From: Yponomeuta sedellus
Taxonomy: Eukaryota > Arthropoda > Insecta > Lepidoptera > Yponomeutidae
DNA: 64,000 nt
Assembly (NCBI GenBank): GCA_934045075.1
Contig: OW203726.1
Span: 22,011,488 to 22,075,487 of the forward strand
Direction of reading: 5' to 3'
In this document: positions 23,218 through 32,372 of the stretch, one piece after another
How the letters are laid out: each line of letters begins with the position of its first letter
How positions within the stretch are numbered: position 1 is the first letter of the stretch
Program-made: the position numbers and the translations under genes
The notes under the pieces: model-generated
What the model was told of the DNA's origin: nothing
The model's database searches: none
What the model saw: the letters and a program-made list of their open reading frames with translations, nothing else

Positions 23218-23844
23218 GCATTTCTAGCAAATACGCTCCAAACCTTCGTCTGAAAGCCGGCATCTACCAGTGGCAGCGTGGATTGGAGGAGGAATATCAT
23301 TCCAGCACTTAGATGCCGCAAATCTGAAACTGCCTCGGAACGCTTCCGTTCGATGCTGTGGTAGAATGGCCCTTACTTTGTAATACCTGGCCTGACTAGA
23401 CCAAGTGAGCTTTTTAAATAAATAAAAAGGGGTCTCATAACGTACAAAACCGAACAGCAACGTGGCAAGGTGCAGTTGTCAACGCGCCTGCATGTTTAGC
23501 AGATTTGCACCACATAGGTACGGAGTGATGCGGGAGCGGGGTGGGATCTGGAAGCAATAGCGTGCACATGCGTTCTGCACACGCTGTATAAGCCTTTTTG
23601 TTCGACCAAGTATGCAACCATGGATGACAACATCACAGTCGTTCAGCCTAGACAATACAAGCGATTCACAAAGGTGGACACGCAAATCCACACTTAGGTA
23701 ATCACGTATATTGTATAGTAACTTAAGACGGTAGGAGCAATTACTCACAACCCGCACTATGTGCTTCTCAAAGCGCAACTCAGGATCAATAAGTAGGCCG
23801 AGATTACATGCCTCCTCCACCCGTGCTATGGGTTGACCCTCCAT
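23218..23844 (-). pseudogene. Non-LTR retrotransposon reverse transcriptase, C-terminal fragment (inverted copy)
   Basis: Mirror copy of the relic at 22394-23020, with the same frame break between 23844-23479 and 23460-23224. The two copies are tail to tail. Shared flanking sequence outside the RT shows that a whole segment was inverted and duplicated, rather than two independent insertions. Confidence 0.8.
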
Positions 23845-24326
23845 AGCTACATAATTTGTCGCAAGGACTTCCAGCGTATTACGAATTCGATTTTTAGTTC
23901 CAAGTACTGTGTACTTGGACTTACTTAGAAGTATTTTTAGCTATTTCTTTTTTGCCTGCAGGTTGACTGGTAGAAAATGCATCTTTTTTACATTATCTTT
24001 TGTGCAATAAAGAATTAATACTAATAGGGTAGATGCCCACATAAAACAATGTGGTAGATTTCCTATTTTAAAATGTTATTTCTTATTTAAAATTAGCTTT
24101 AACCCGCTGCTTTGCGGGCGTTATAAATTATAACATGGGAAATATCATTTGTATTGTAGACTTTTAGTCCGGATTTACTTACGGGTGTTGTTATATCGGA
24201 AAAGTCCGACCAGGTTTAGCTCTGCGAATCGGAGCGTAAGTATATATATGTGTGTGTGTGTGTCTGTCACGGAGAAAAACATATTGGGAGAGACAATAGA
24301 TTTAATGTATATTTTCTTGCTTCCAG

Positions 24327-24509
24327 GTTTCAACTAGACCTTGCGGGATTACAATGAGGCAAAACGTCTCATGACGACTGCAGCGGATCGCGAGTAACCG
24401 GAAGTGGCAGACTGAATTGCGGAAGTGACGTCAGACTTCAACATGGCGACGGAGGCGACCAACAACTCTTGGGCGAAGACCTACAATCGGCTGTTCGTTG
24501 AATTGGCTG
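24327..24509 (+). CDS. ELOVL gene 1, exon 1 (5'UTR part plus first 22 codons)
   Basis: A pyrimidine-rich acceptor (TTTTCTTGCTTCCAG) ends at 24326, so this exon probably begins at 24327 with 5'UTR and an upstream noncoding exon lies further left. Coding starts at 24443 (MATEATNNSWAKTYNRLF...). The donor is G|GTAAG after 24509, leaving a phase-1 intron. The upstream exon and promoter are not identified. Confidence 0.75.
24354..24397 (+). promoter_or_regulatory. Two overlapping short upstream ORFs in the ELOVL gene 1 leader
   Basis: ATG at 24354 opens a 6-codon uORF stopping at 24372-24374. ATG at 24371 opens an 8-codon uORF stopping at 24395-24397. Both end before the ELOVL start at 24443. If this leader is transcribed they could dampen translation of the main ORF. 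This is seen in sequence; the regulatory role is inference. Confidence 0.4.
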
Positions 24510-27500
24510 GTAAGAAAAAACAGTATGTCCACTAATTTAAAAACCTATTTAGAGGCTAAAAATTGGTAGAGCGCTGGCACGGATAGCCAGAGGTTGCGGG
24601 TTCGAATCCCGGCATGGGTGAAATTTTTAGCCTCTAAATAGGTTTTTAAAGTTGTCCTTAGCACGGGTTAGTGCATTAAAAATAAAAATAGCATAGTATG
24701 TCCACTTTCATAGCGTAACAAAATCCTGAAATATATATTGTTTTTTGGTATTGGTGGGTAGAGTTCGACAAGGTAGACTGTGGGACAAAAATTTTTCATC
24801 AAGGGAAAGTCAAAGTAAAAAAAAAATTCAATAAAAACTTTGCCTTATGAACGTAAAAGCTGTTAGCTTCACAAACATTGAATTTGGAAATAGGAAAACA
24901 TTGGTATATAAAAAAGAAAAATCAACTGTTCCTAAAATTTTAAAAACTCACTTTTAATACATCCTCAAATAGAAGATTCCACTGAACAACCTACAACAGC
25001 TATGGTAAAAACATTGAAATCACGTTGAAAAGTCATATGTCCAAAATTATTGATTAACTTCAGTATTAATGGAACAGTCGATATTTTTTTCGCTTGCCTG
25101 TCAAGTATATTATAAATCGATCGGAAGTGAATGAAAGTAACTTTCGTATAGTAAAAATCGTAAATCGATCGCCCACTGCTCATTTGGAAGTCAATGAAAG
25201 AAACTTTCAAGGTAAATAAATGTTTTCTTTCTTTCTTTCTTTCTTTCTTTCTTAAATTAGCACCAATAAAAATTATCTGGTAATTCGGTGGTAATGACCG
25301 TTTTTTGTTCTTCCTTAAAACATTACACATTATTCATGTTAGGTAAACATTTAATTGGACAACAAAAAAGTAATGCACCTCTACGTATAATGACTCTCAT
25401 GATATACGCTACTTTAACATAATTACTATCATTCGGTCGCCTTGGCAACTTGTGGTTGTTTCGAAACATTCGCACCCAGTGAAAGAGTACTTTTTCTTTT
25501 TTTTTGGCAACTATTTGTGCTAGAAGAATGTTGATGGGTGGTACATAACATAACCTTACGCTTGTATCCCAGAGGGGTAGACAGGGACCAGAGACTGCTT
25601 GCCATGGTCCTGACAGATCACTTTTCCTTTATCAATGTTCATTAGACGTTCCACGCACGCCGGTTTCAGGTACTTTTAATCTTGCCATTTGCCCCTACTT
25701 GTTACTACCTACCTACCTACCTACCTACCTACCTACCTACCTACCTACCTACCTACCTACCTACCTACCTACCTACCTACCTACCTACCTACCTACCTAC
25801 CTACCTACCTACCATTACCTAACATTATATGTAATTATGTTTTATCATTCTTTCTTCCTTCATCCTCTCCACATGTCCAAACCAACGCAGCATGCCTTTC
25901 GAAACTCTAGTCACTACATCCTCTTTCAGTCCACGACGTTCTCTAATCAGACTACTGCGTACCCCCACATTCGCTATTATGTAATTGTTTCATCATTCTT
26001 TTTTTCCTTCATTCTCTCCACGTGACCAAACCAAGTAACACTCTGAATAAATGTCTGGCTCCCGAGTTTGCATATTTATAGCATATTTATTAAATTGTGA
26101 CGTCACGGTAATGGATGAGGCATTTAAAAAGGAAAGGTGTGAACATGAATGTAAGTAAGACGAAAGTACAGGGGGGCCTGTTTACGAGGGATGGAAAGTG
26201 TGAAGGTGATATAGAAAGAAGAGGAAAAGCGGAAAATTGTGTAAAAGGTGCCTTGCACTTCATTGTGTGCCGCCGAAACATCTCCAAAAGAGCTAGATTG
26301 GCTATTCATAGTGGCGTGCTGGTCCCAACACTTATGTATGGTAGCGAGACGGGTGTGGCAAAAGAAGCAAGTAAGTAGAATTAATGCAGTCGAAATGAGG
26401 TCCTTGAGAAGTATGTGTAGTGTTATTTTGAATGACAGGATACGCAATAGTCTGATTAGAGAACAATGTGGACTGAAAGAGGATGTAGTGACTAGAATTG
26501 AGAAAGGAATGTTGCGTTGGTTTGGACATGTGGAGAGGATGAAGGAAGAAAGATTGACGAAACAAATATATATTGCGAATTTGAGTGGAAGGGTTGGTAA
26601 GGGTCGTCCCAGGCGGACATACATCGACAAAATAGAGGATGTATTAGCAAAGAGAAAGATTATTAAAGTACCCGAAACCGGCGTGTGTGCATGCAACGAC
26701 TTATGAACGTTGATGAAGCGAAGGTGATCTGTCAGGATCGTGGCAAGTGGCAGTCCCTGGTCTCTGCTTACTCCTCTGGGATACAGGCGTGAGGTTATGT
26801 ATGTATGTTTGTTATTAATTTTGATTAAATAGAAAACAGGGACCTAGAGAACTATAGTTTAAACAAAATTAGGTGACCCCAATATTTACCACGTTCCTTT
26901 CTCAAATTCCAGATCCGAGAACAAACGACTGGTTCCTCATCACCAGTCCGTTCCCAGGCTTGACCATCATCGGCCTCTACCTTTACTTCACGTTGAAATG
27001 GGGCCCGCGGTACATGGCTGATAAGAAACCCTTCCAGCTTCAGAAGACGCTAGTCGTTTATAACTTCATTCAAGTCCTGGTCAGCTTTTGGCTGTTCTAC
27101 GAGGTACGTTTTAAGAGTTCAAAAAAGGAATTCGTTTTTTTAAGTCAAACTGTTTGTTATCAAGCCTTGTATGTTCCTAATACTGGGGCACGGGTCTCTT
27201 CCTGCATCGCAGGAGGGATAGGCCTTACTCGACCACGGGGGCCAAGTCCGGGCTGGTGAAGGATTGTATAACAGTGGTAGGTCTTACTGTCAGAAGTTAT
27301 CAAGCCGCCCATAAGGCGTCTGACATGGCTTAACGACTGCCATTACATGACAGCCGTCACCAATGGCTTAGCGTGCCTTGCAAAGCACGGAAGCGCTCGG
27401 AAAAATTCCACTAGCGGTAGTAACGGGACGCTCACCCATCCTGCACCTGACCGCGCCTGTTGTTGCTTAACTCAAGTGATTGATTCCAATCACTCGGTTC

Positions 27501-30500
27501 GTCTAGGCCACGGGCGCTTTGGCCAGCTCCTTAATGTTGCACCGTAGTGCTGAGAGCTCAAATGGGGAAAGCGCCCCATTTTACTAAAACACTGATAACT
27601 CCTCTAATTTATGTTTGATTTTAGTTTTACGACGTCTTATCATCTTGTTTTGTTTTTCTTTTATATTTAATTTATTTAAGTTAAGAAATAGGGTTTATAG
27701 CAACGGGTTAAAAAAATGCTTATGAGGTAACCTCAGACACTCAGCATTCCTCACAATGTTTTCCTTCATAGTTAGCGACTAATATTGCTGCTACAACTTC
27801 ACAAATTGTAGACTTTTAGTCCGGATCTACTTACGGGTGTTGTTATATCGGAAGAGTCGGACCAGTCCTCTCGTCGGACCACGAGACCGACTCGCTCCGA
27901 TTCGCAGAGCTTAATCATGGTGAACAGAGACGGAGCTCGCGTCGTCGGTTGCTTGTCTCACACTTCTTTTAGTATCCAGCCTTTTCCTGCCACTTTTGCC
28001 AGGTCATCAGTCCATCTTATTGGTTGCCTGCCCATAATTCTACGCCAAAACTAGTAAAACACGACCATCATCATCAACCCATTATGTCCCCACCGAGGGG
28101 CACGGGTCTCTTCCCTGAGGAAGGTATAGGCCAGACTCTACCACGGGGGCTGGTTTTACTGTCGAAGTTTTCAAGCCGCCCTAAGGCCTCTAACTTGGCT
28201 TAACGATTGCCAACTATCGACGTCAGCCGGCACCAACTGCTCAACTTGCCTTGCAAAGCACGGAACCGCTCGGAAAAATGTAGCGTTAGTCCTAGACGGT
28301 TTACCCATGCATGCACTGAACGCGCCCTGTGTTGCTTAACCTTCGTGATCGTTTAAAATCACTCAGGCAGCTAGGGCTATGAGCAATTCTCGAGCGCAAC
28401 ACGACCATGCTAAGTTTAAATTATTTATTAAAATAATTACTTTTTACAATTTGTTCGAAACGCAAATACCTACTCGTATATAGCTAGCTTCTTGTACTCC
28501 GGATTGAAAGGAAATGGCGAGTATGCGCGTTCTAGCTTACGAAATTTGCACATGAATATTTTACGATAGATTGGAATAATCTTTATTTGGCACATAAAAT
28601 TACAGTAAGACAAACTTCACATAAAACTTAACACGTATATGTATCAAAAAGGTCTTCGCTCAGCTTTATGCCATGGTTGAGCCACGGCGCTGATTTTCAG
28701 CGGATTCCTTACACTTAGGTATATACTAAAACACATAAAACTTTATTTCGGGTTTTGGACAATATAAACATTTAAAAACCTATTTAGAGGCTAAAAATTT
28801 CACCCATGCCGGGATTCGAACCCGCAACCTCTGGCTATCCGTGCCAGCGCTCTACCAATTGAGCCAATGGGCGACTCACCGGCATCAGTGAAATTTCGAA
28901 TCTCTTTACACTATTCTCTGTATTACGTACAGGCAGCGACATCTGGCTTAAGCAAATTGCATCACTTACAGCCCCGACTACCTACTTTGCAGTTAGGTTT
29001 TACATCGGAACGATATAAAGAAAGAAGAAAGAAAGAAAACAGTTTCACTGATGCCGGTGAGTCGCCCATTGGCTCAGTTGGTAGAGCGCTGGCACGGATA
29101 GGCAGAGGTTGCAGGTTCGAATCCCGGCATGGGTGAAATTTTTAGCCTCTAAATAGGTTTTTAAATTTGTCCTTAGCATGGGTTAGTGCATTAAAAATAA
29201 AAATAATATAGGCAATTACTTGTTTATTTATTTTAATCAGTATCACATTCGGCTCACTCAACTCAAACTCAGTATGCAAGTAAGATTTAACGATAGTATT
29301 TTTTAATAACCTTATTCCCACTTTTTTTGATAGAGAGAAAGGCTTAGTCTCTACTCACGCCCACTGCGGATTGCCAATTTCAAGTGCCTGAGGAATGATC
29401 ACCTCCCACAGTCAGGTTTTCTCACAATGTGAAAACAATTACTTGATTTCAGGGCCTTGATGCAGGATGGTTGCGGTCGTACAGCTGGAAATGTCAACCG
29501 GTGGACTTCTCAACGACACCTGAAGCCATGAGGGTAAGTACCTATAGCTGCACATAATTATGCATAGATGTTATGACGAAACATAATGGCGCTAGTTAAA
29601 AGAAAATTTGTGTCAAAAAAGAATCTTCGTTACCCAAAATTAACACTTGTAGCACAGTAAGTTTATTAAAAAGTAAAGATCGAAAAAATCGCCATGGTTC
29701 TAGCGTCTTCTCATCGGCGCTGGCCAACTCAATTGTTCTTTTAATAATTGTTTATGGATATTTGACTACATACTCTTAGGGCCTGTTTCACAATCTGCAA
29801 ATAAAGTTCCGGATAAGCTATCCGCAACCAGGGCTGCCGTTTGTTCTAAATTTAAATAAATATTCCTATATTCCGTGTGTTTGTTTATGGCTTCACATTT
29901 AGAACAAACGGCAGCCCTGGTTGCGGATAGCTTATCCGGAACTTTATTTGCAGATTGTGAAACAGACCCTCAGACATATTAGAAAACATTTGTAGCGTTC
30001 TAATTATTTCCTTCCACTTTGAAAATGTTATACTCTTGCTACTAAAATCTATTAAAGACTTTGAAAAGACTAAGTTTGAGGATTTTTTGTCCAGTTTTAC
30101 TCCAAAATGATTTAGATTTTGAAATAGACACCTAGTTTGACTTGTAACGTAGTTTTTGCGCTACTTTAAATAAAACAATTCATTTCATGTTTACAATGAA
30201 AAGAATAATCCCTTTAAAATGTTGCTACTCAGTTCAAAACTATGCTGTAGAAATTGTAAGTTACCGCTCAGACGCTGTAGTGCCTGGGGCATATTTTTGG
30301 ATAGAGAAGGCTTCCCCAGCGCCTTACACTATACCTACCATTCTATCCAATGAATTGGAAAAGCAGAAAAGAAATAATTTAAAGGGACCTTGTTGACTCT
30401 TTTCCTGTGGGCTAGTGTATTAGTTGAATAAATAAATATTTTGATTTGGAGATGCAAAAGTCGAATTTTTCTACAATCGCTTCATTAGGCAACAGATGTA

Positions 30501-32286
30501 GTGCACTTCACATCTGATATTTTGCACCGACTTCAGGGTAGCTTTCATAATAAAAGTTGTTTGTAGTATCACCGCACTTTTCTGCAACACACTTTGAAGT
30601 ATCCCATAATAGCTCTCAAATCGCGCACTAGAAGCGATTATAAAAGTCTGTAGACTACTAAAGTTGTCTGCTAAACAGTCCGCCCAGTTAGTTAGACGAC
30701 CTCTGTGGCGTAGCGGTAGCGCGTCTGCCTACCATGCAAGAGGTCCCGGGTTCGAATTCCGGCTGGGAACAAAAAAAAAGCCCAGGTCTTGGATGTTTAC
30801 ATGTTTGTGATGTCGATGTTTCTGGTTCCCACGACACAGGGTATTCTAGTGTGGGGCCAGAAGCAATGTATGTGTTTGTATGCAAATGTTAATGTTAGTT
30901 AATAAACCAGACTGTATGATAAACTGCCATTGCATTTTCCCCCTTTTTAACCCCCAGATTGCACGAGGCGTCTACATCTACTTCCTAGCGAAGATGTCAG
31001 AACTCCTCGACACCGTCTTCTTCGTGATCCGAAAGAAGGAACGTCAGATCACGTTCCTTCACCTCTACCACCACACTGTCATGCCGATGATCTCCTGGGG
31101 TGCCACGAAGTACTACCCCGGCGGGCATGGTACACTGATTGGTGTCATCAACTCGTTCGTGCACATTATCATGTATACCTACTACATGTTGGCAGCGATG
31201 GGTCCGAAGTACCAGAAGTACTTGTTCTGGAAGAAGCATATTACTACTTTGCAGATGGTGAGTCAAAAGTGAAATGCAACGTTTTAGTTGATGATTTTGC
31301 TCTCAGAGTAAATGTTTGAATTATCAGCTTCGAAACTGACGGAAAACAGGTTACAAGGAACTAATATTTATCTTATCCTTAAAATTAATTAGCTTTACAA
31401 AAATTTGCTTTGCTTTTTCCAATCCCTCTTACTGCTCCAATGTTAGGGCCCACGTTACTCTACCCATGGCAAGTGCAAGTTCAGTAGCAAAGATTAATAA
31501 CACCAATAATGTAGGTAAAATGTTGGTGCTGGTTGTCATGTAATGACAGTCACTAAGCCATGTCAGAGGCCTTATGGGCGGCTTGATAACTTCTGACAGT
31601 AAGGTCCGCCACTGTCTGACAATCCTCCACCAACCTGGTCTTGGCCCCCTTGGTGGAGTATGGCCTAACTTTTCTGCGACGCAGGAAGAGGCTCGAACTC
31701 CTGCAGTGGGGACATACAAGGGTTGATATCGAATGTAGGTAAAACATTACATCCGAAACGATTTTGTGAGAGAAATCTAACTAATAATTGAAAACGGGGT
31801 TTTTTATTTAACCAAAGATACCCACAATGCTGACTACGTTACCGTGGTGCACATTAAGGGATGTTCTATACTTCCATAGCATGCACGTATCTGTTTAAAA
31901 GTATGTCCTTATAAGAAGATGTTCGCATCCCATACCAAACAAGTTGCACAGCTGGTGTTAACGTATTCATTGTTCTATTTCAGCTGCAATTTTGCATTGC
32001 ATTCCTACACTCGTCCCAACTGCTCATCTATGACTGCGGATATCCGAGATGGTCAGTGGTCTTCACTCTTCCAAACTCGATCTTCTTTTACTACCTCTTC
32101 TACGACTTCTACTACAAGGCCTACGGTAAACCCGAGGTCAAGAAGAAGACTGACGCCAAAGAAAAATCTGCTGTGGACAGTGGTCATAGGGTTCAAAACG
32201 GGAACAGATTGTCAAAAATTGGTGCAAATGTTACCAATAGCGTCAAACTTAGCAACAATGCTGCTAATGACAAAAAGGTTGACTAA
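24443..32286 (+). CDS. ELOVL-family very-long-chain fatty-acid elongase (gene 1), five coding exons
   Basis: The spliced CDS is 24443-24509, 26913-27103, 29453-29533, 30958-31257 and 31984-32286: 942 nt, 313 aa. All introns are GT-AG. ELOVL proteins are multi-pass ER-membrane 3-ketoacyl-CoA synthases that condense malonyl-CoA with a long-chain acyl-CoA, the rate-limiting step of elongation. Visible signatures: KMSELLDTVFF (about 125-135), the histidine box HLYHH (148-152), HIIMYTYY (182-189), TTLQMLQ (209-215), and the insect-type YSWKCQPVD in exon 3. The length is usual for the family. The tail is polar and ends NDKKVD, a KKxx-type ER-retrieval motif. The ATG has A at -3 and G at +4. The exact subfamily (ELOVL1/7-like is my guess) and the chain-length preference cannot be read from sequence alone. 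Confidence 0.95.
24534..24694 (+). mobile_element. Fold-back tRNA-like retroposon just inside intron 1 of ELOVL gene 1
   Basis: 12-bp direct repeat AGTATGTCCACT (24522-24533 and 24695-24706). A 30-bp inverted segment at the left abuts the second half of the tRNA-like unit (GGTAGAGCGCTGGCACGGAT... B box). It starts 24 bp after the exon 1 donor, so it could affect splicing or add a Pol III start. Confidence 0.85.
25223..25252. repeat. (TTTC)n microsatellite
   Basis: About seven TTTC/TTCT units in intron 1 of ELOVL gene 1. Confidence 0.9.
25550..26045 (-). pseudogene. RTE-type retrotransposon 3' end and RT relic, interrupted by a TACC repeat
   Basis: The complement carries the same 3' end (CTTGTATCCCAGAGGGGTAG at left) and RT words from the FGHVERM and VTRIEKGM region (about 25860-25970). 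The (TACC)n tract at 25704-25813 splits it. It faces the + copy at 26115. Confidence 0.65.
25704..25813. repeat. (TACC)n microsatellite inside an RTE relic
   Basis: About 27 units of TACC (read ACCT/CTAC). It lies inside the inverted RTE copy at 25550-26045. Confidence 0.95.
26115..26800 (+). pseudogene. RTE-type non-LTR retrotransposon, RT C-terminus and 3'UTR, intron 1 of ELOVL gene 1
   Basis: Frames encode NMNVSKTKVQGGLF, then LMYGSETGVAKEAS and, shifted, DRIRNSLIREQCGLKEDVVT, EKGMLRWFGHVERM and KGRPRRTYIDKIEDV. This order is the end of RTE-like RT proteins. The 3'UTR ends TCTGGGATACAGGCGTGAGG. There is one frame change near 26370 and no 5' part. Confidence 0.8.
26913..27103 (+). CDS. ELOVL gene 1, exon 2
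   Basis: 191 nt, between acceptor TTCCAG and donor GAG|GTACGT. It encodes residues 23-86, starting DPRTNDWFLITSPFP and including the first membrane segment (GLTIIGLYLYFTLKWGP) and the QKTLVVYNFIQV stretch typical of insect elongases. It enters in phase 1 and leaves in phase 0. Exon 2 of gene 2 has the same length and phases. Confidence 0.93.
27166..27523 (+). repeat. Repeat family A, near full copy, in intron 2 of ELOVL gene 1
   Basis: All blocks present, from CCTTGTATGTTCCTAATACT to GATTGATTCCAATCACTCGG. Starts about 60 bp after the exon 2 donor, in sense orientation. Confidence 0.7.
27985..28060 (-). pseudogene. RTE-type RT tail fragment
   Basis: The - strand reads RRIMGRQPIRWTDDLAKVAG, the GRPxxRWTDDLxKVAG motif of RTE elements. 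Only this motif remains. Confidence 0.55.
28065..28395 (+). repeat. Repeat family A (subtype B), in intron 2 of ELOVL gene 1
   Basis: CATCATCATCAACCCATTAT start, CCCCACCGAGGGGCACGGG, and GATCGTTTAAAATCACTCAG end. It lacks about 30 bp after GGGGGC relative to other copies. Confidence 0.65.
28560..28720 (-). repeat. Repeat with CTTTATTTGGCACATAAAAT
   Basis: Second copy of the family at 7885-8075, in intron 2 of ELOVL gene 1, ending CGGCGCTGATTTTCAGCGGA. Confidence 0.45.
28771..29213. mobile_element. Composite fold-back tRNA-like retroposon in intron 2 of ELOVL gene 1
   Basis: Left part (28771-29019) is a long - strand copy that includes the family's 5' head (CCCCGACTACCTACTTTGCA). Right part (29042-29213) is a + strand copy with tRNA-like unit and full 3' terminus. 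They meet at an AAGAAAGAAG spacer. No convincing direct repeat found. Confidence 0.75.
29453..29533 (+). CDS. ELOVL gene 1, exon 3
   Basis: 81 nt, phase 0 at both ends, acceptor TTTCAG and donor AGG|GTAAGT. It encodes residues 87-113, including SYSWKCQPVDFSTTPEAMR. The WxCxPVD-type motif is a familiar lumenal-loop feature of insect ELOVL proteins. Gene 2's exon 3 is 75 nt and lacks it. Confidence 0.92.
29778..29970. mobile_element. MITE with ~75-bp inverted repeats, intron 3 of ELOVL gene 1
   Basis: Ends AGGGCCTGTTTCACAATCTG and the complement of AGGGTCTGTTTCACAATCTG. Arms are nearly perfect (AAATAAAGTTCCGGATAAGC ... AACCAGGGCTGCCGTTTGTT), leaving a loop of about 45 bp. A strong intronic hairpin in the pre-mRNA is expected. 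Confidence 0.8.
30080..30190 (+). repeat. Interspersed repeat (LINE-like 3' end), intron 3 of ELOVL gene 1
   Basis: TTTTTTGTCCAGTTTTACTC ... GAAATAGACACCTAGTTTGA ... GCGCTACTTTAAATAAAAC; same family as 12890-13015. Confidence 0.5.
30690..30895 (+). mobile_element. tRNA-derived SINE (second family), intron 3 of ELOVL gene 1
   Basis: The head resembles a tRNA (GACCTCTGTGGCGTAGCGGT, B box GGTTCGAATTCC), followed by an A-run and a body with GGTTCCCACGACACAGGGTA. It ends about 60 bp before exon 4. The mispaired stems mean it is not a tRNA gene. Confidence 0.75.
30958..31257 (+). CDS. ELOVL gene 1, exon 4 (catalytic core)
   Basis: 300 nt, phase 0 at both ends, acceptor CCCCAG and donor ATG|GTGAGT. 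It encodes residues 114-213 with the KxxELLDTVFF, HLYHH and HxxMYTYY signatures. A tRNA-like retroposon ends about 60 bp upstream in intron 3, so the acceptor region is partly bordered by inserted DNA. By hand alignment about 57 of 100 residues match exon 4 of gene 2. Confidence 0.96.
31545..31730 (-). repeat. Repeat family A, 5' half, in intron 4 of ELOVL gene 1
   Basis: Complementary blocks CACTAAGCCATGTCAGAGGC, TGGCCCCCTTGGTGGAGTAT and GTGGGGACATACAAGGGTTG. Antisense to the host gene. Confidence 0.65.
31984..32286 (+). CDS. ELOVL gene 1, exon 5 (C-terminus and stop)
   Basis: 303 nt including TAA, after acceptor TATTTCAG. It encodes residues 214-313. It begins LQFCIAFLHSSQLLIYDCGY, completing TxxQxxQ, then a last membrane segment (SIFFYYLFYDFYYKAYG), then a lysine- and asparagine-rich cytosolic tail ending DKKVD. 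Confidence 0.94.
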   Translation: MQFCIAFLHSSQLLIYDCGYPRWSVVFTLPNSIFFYYLFYDFYYKAYGKPEVKKKTDAKEKSAVDSGHRVQNGNRLSKIGANVTNSVKLSNNAANDKKVD

Positions 32287-32366
32287 GTTATTGAAACCAC
32301 ATAATGATATATTTTTTTTAATATTAATACTAAGAATCTTCCAGTAGTTTAGAAGTTATATATGAA

Positions 32367-32372
32367 AATAAA
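32367..32372 (+). terminator. Poly(A) signal AATAAA for ELOVL gene 1
   Basis: The canonical AATAAA lies 80 bp after the stop codon, giving a short 3'UTR. Further AATAAA motifs near 32797 could serve as alternatives. Confidence 0.6.

Larger units (their letters stand above)
21999..24239. repeat. Large inverted repeat (two ~1.07-kb arms around TA-rich spacer)
   Basis: The left arm is 21999-23065 and the right arm 23173-24239. The spacer is mostly (TA)n with a small nested palindrome. Paired positions sum to 46238 all along (for example reading frames 22394-22759 and 23479-23844), so the arms are colinear without indels. They are not fully identical: an AAC/AAT difference is visible near 22498 versus 23740. 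Each arm carries a truncated non-LTR RT reading toward the centre. The right end lies about 90 bp before the 5'UTR acceptor of ELOVL gene 1, so it probably sits in a 5'UTR intron. Confidence 0.9.

Noticed and set aside
21999..24239. Inverted repeat dismissed as a pure assembly hairpin artefact
   Set aside because: At least one arm difference (near 22498/23740) is visible, so I kept it as probably real, though spanning reads are needed.
25704..25813. CRISPR-like regular repeat
   Set aside because: Simple 4-bp microsatellite with no spacers, in a eukaryotic genome.
25689..26025. Frames with repeated LPTY
   Set aside because: Translation of the TACC microsatellite joined to an antisense RTE relic.
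26124..26696. 190-codon - strand frame
   Set aside because: Exact antisense of the RTE RT relic; the sense strand carries the recognisable motifs.
30705..30770. tRNA gene with B box GGTTCGAATTCC
   Set aside because: Acceptor ends do not pair, and the same head plus body recurs at 62449-62640; a SINE head.
30997..31266. 89-codon - strand frame
   Set aside because: Antisense of ELOVL gene 1 exon 4.
31919..32347. 142-codon + strand frame overlapping ELOVL exon 5
   Set aside because: Out of frame with the elongase C-terminus, which has family motifs in the other frame.
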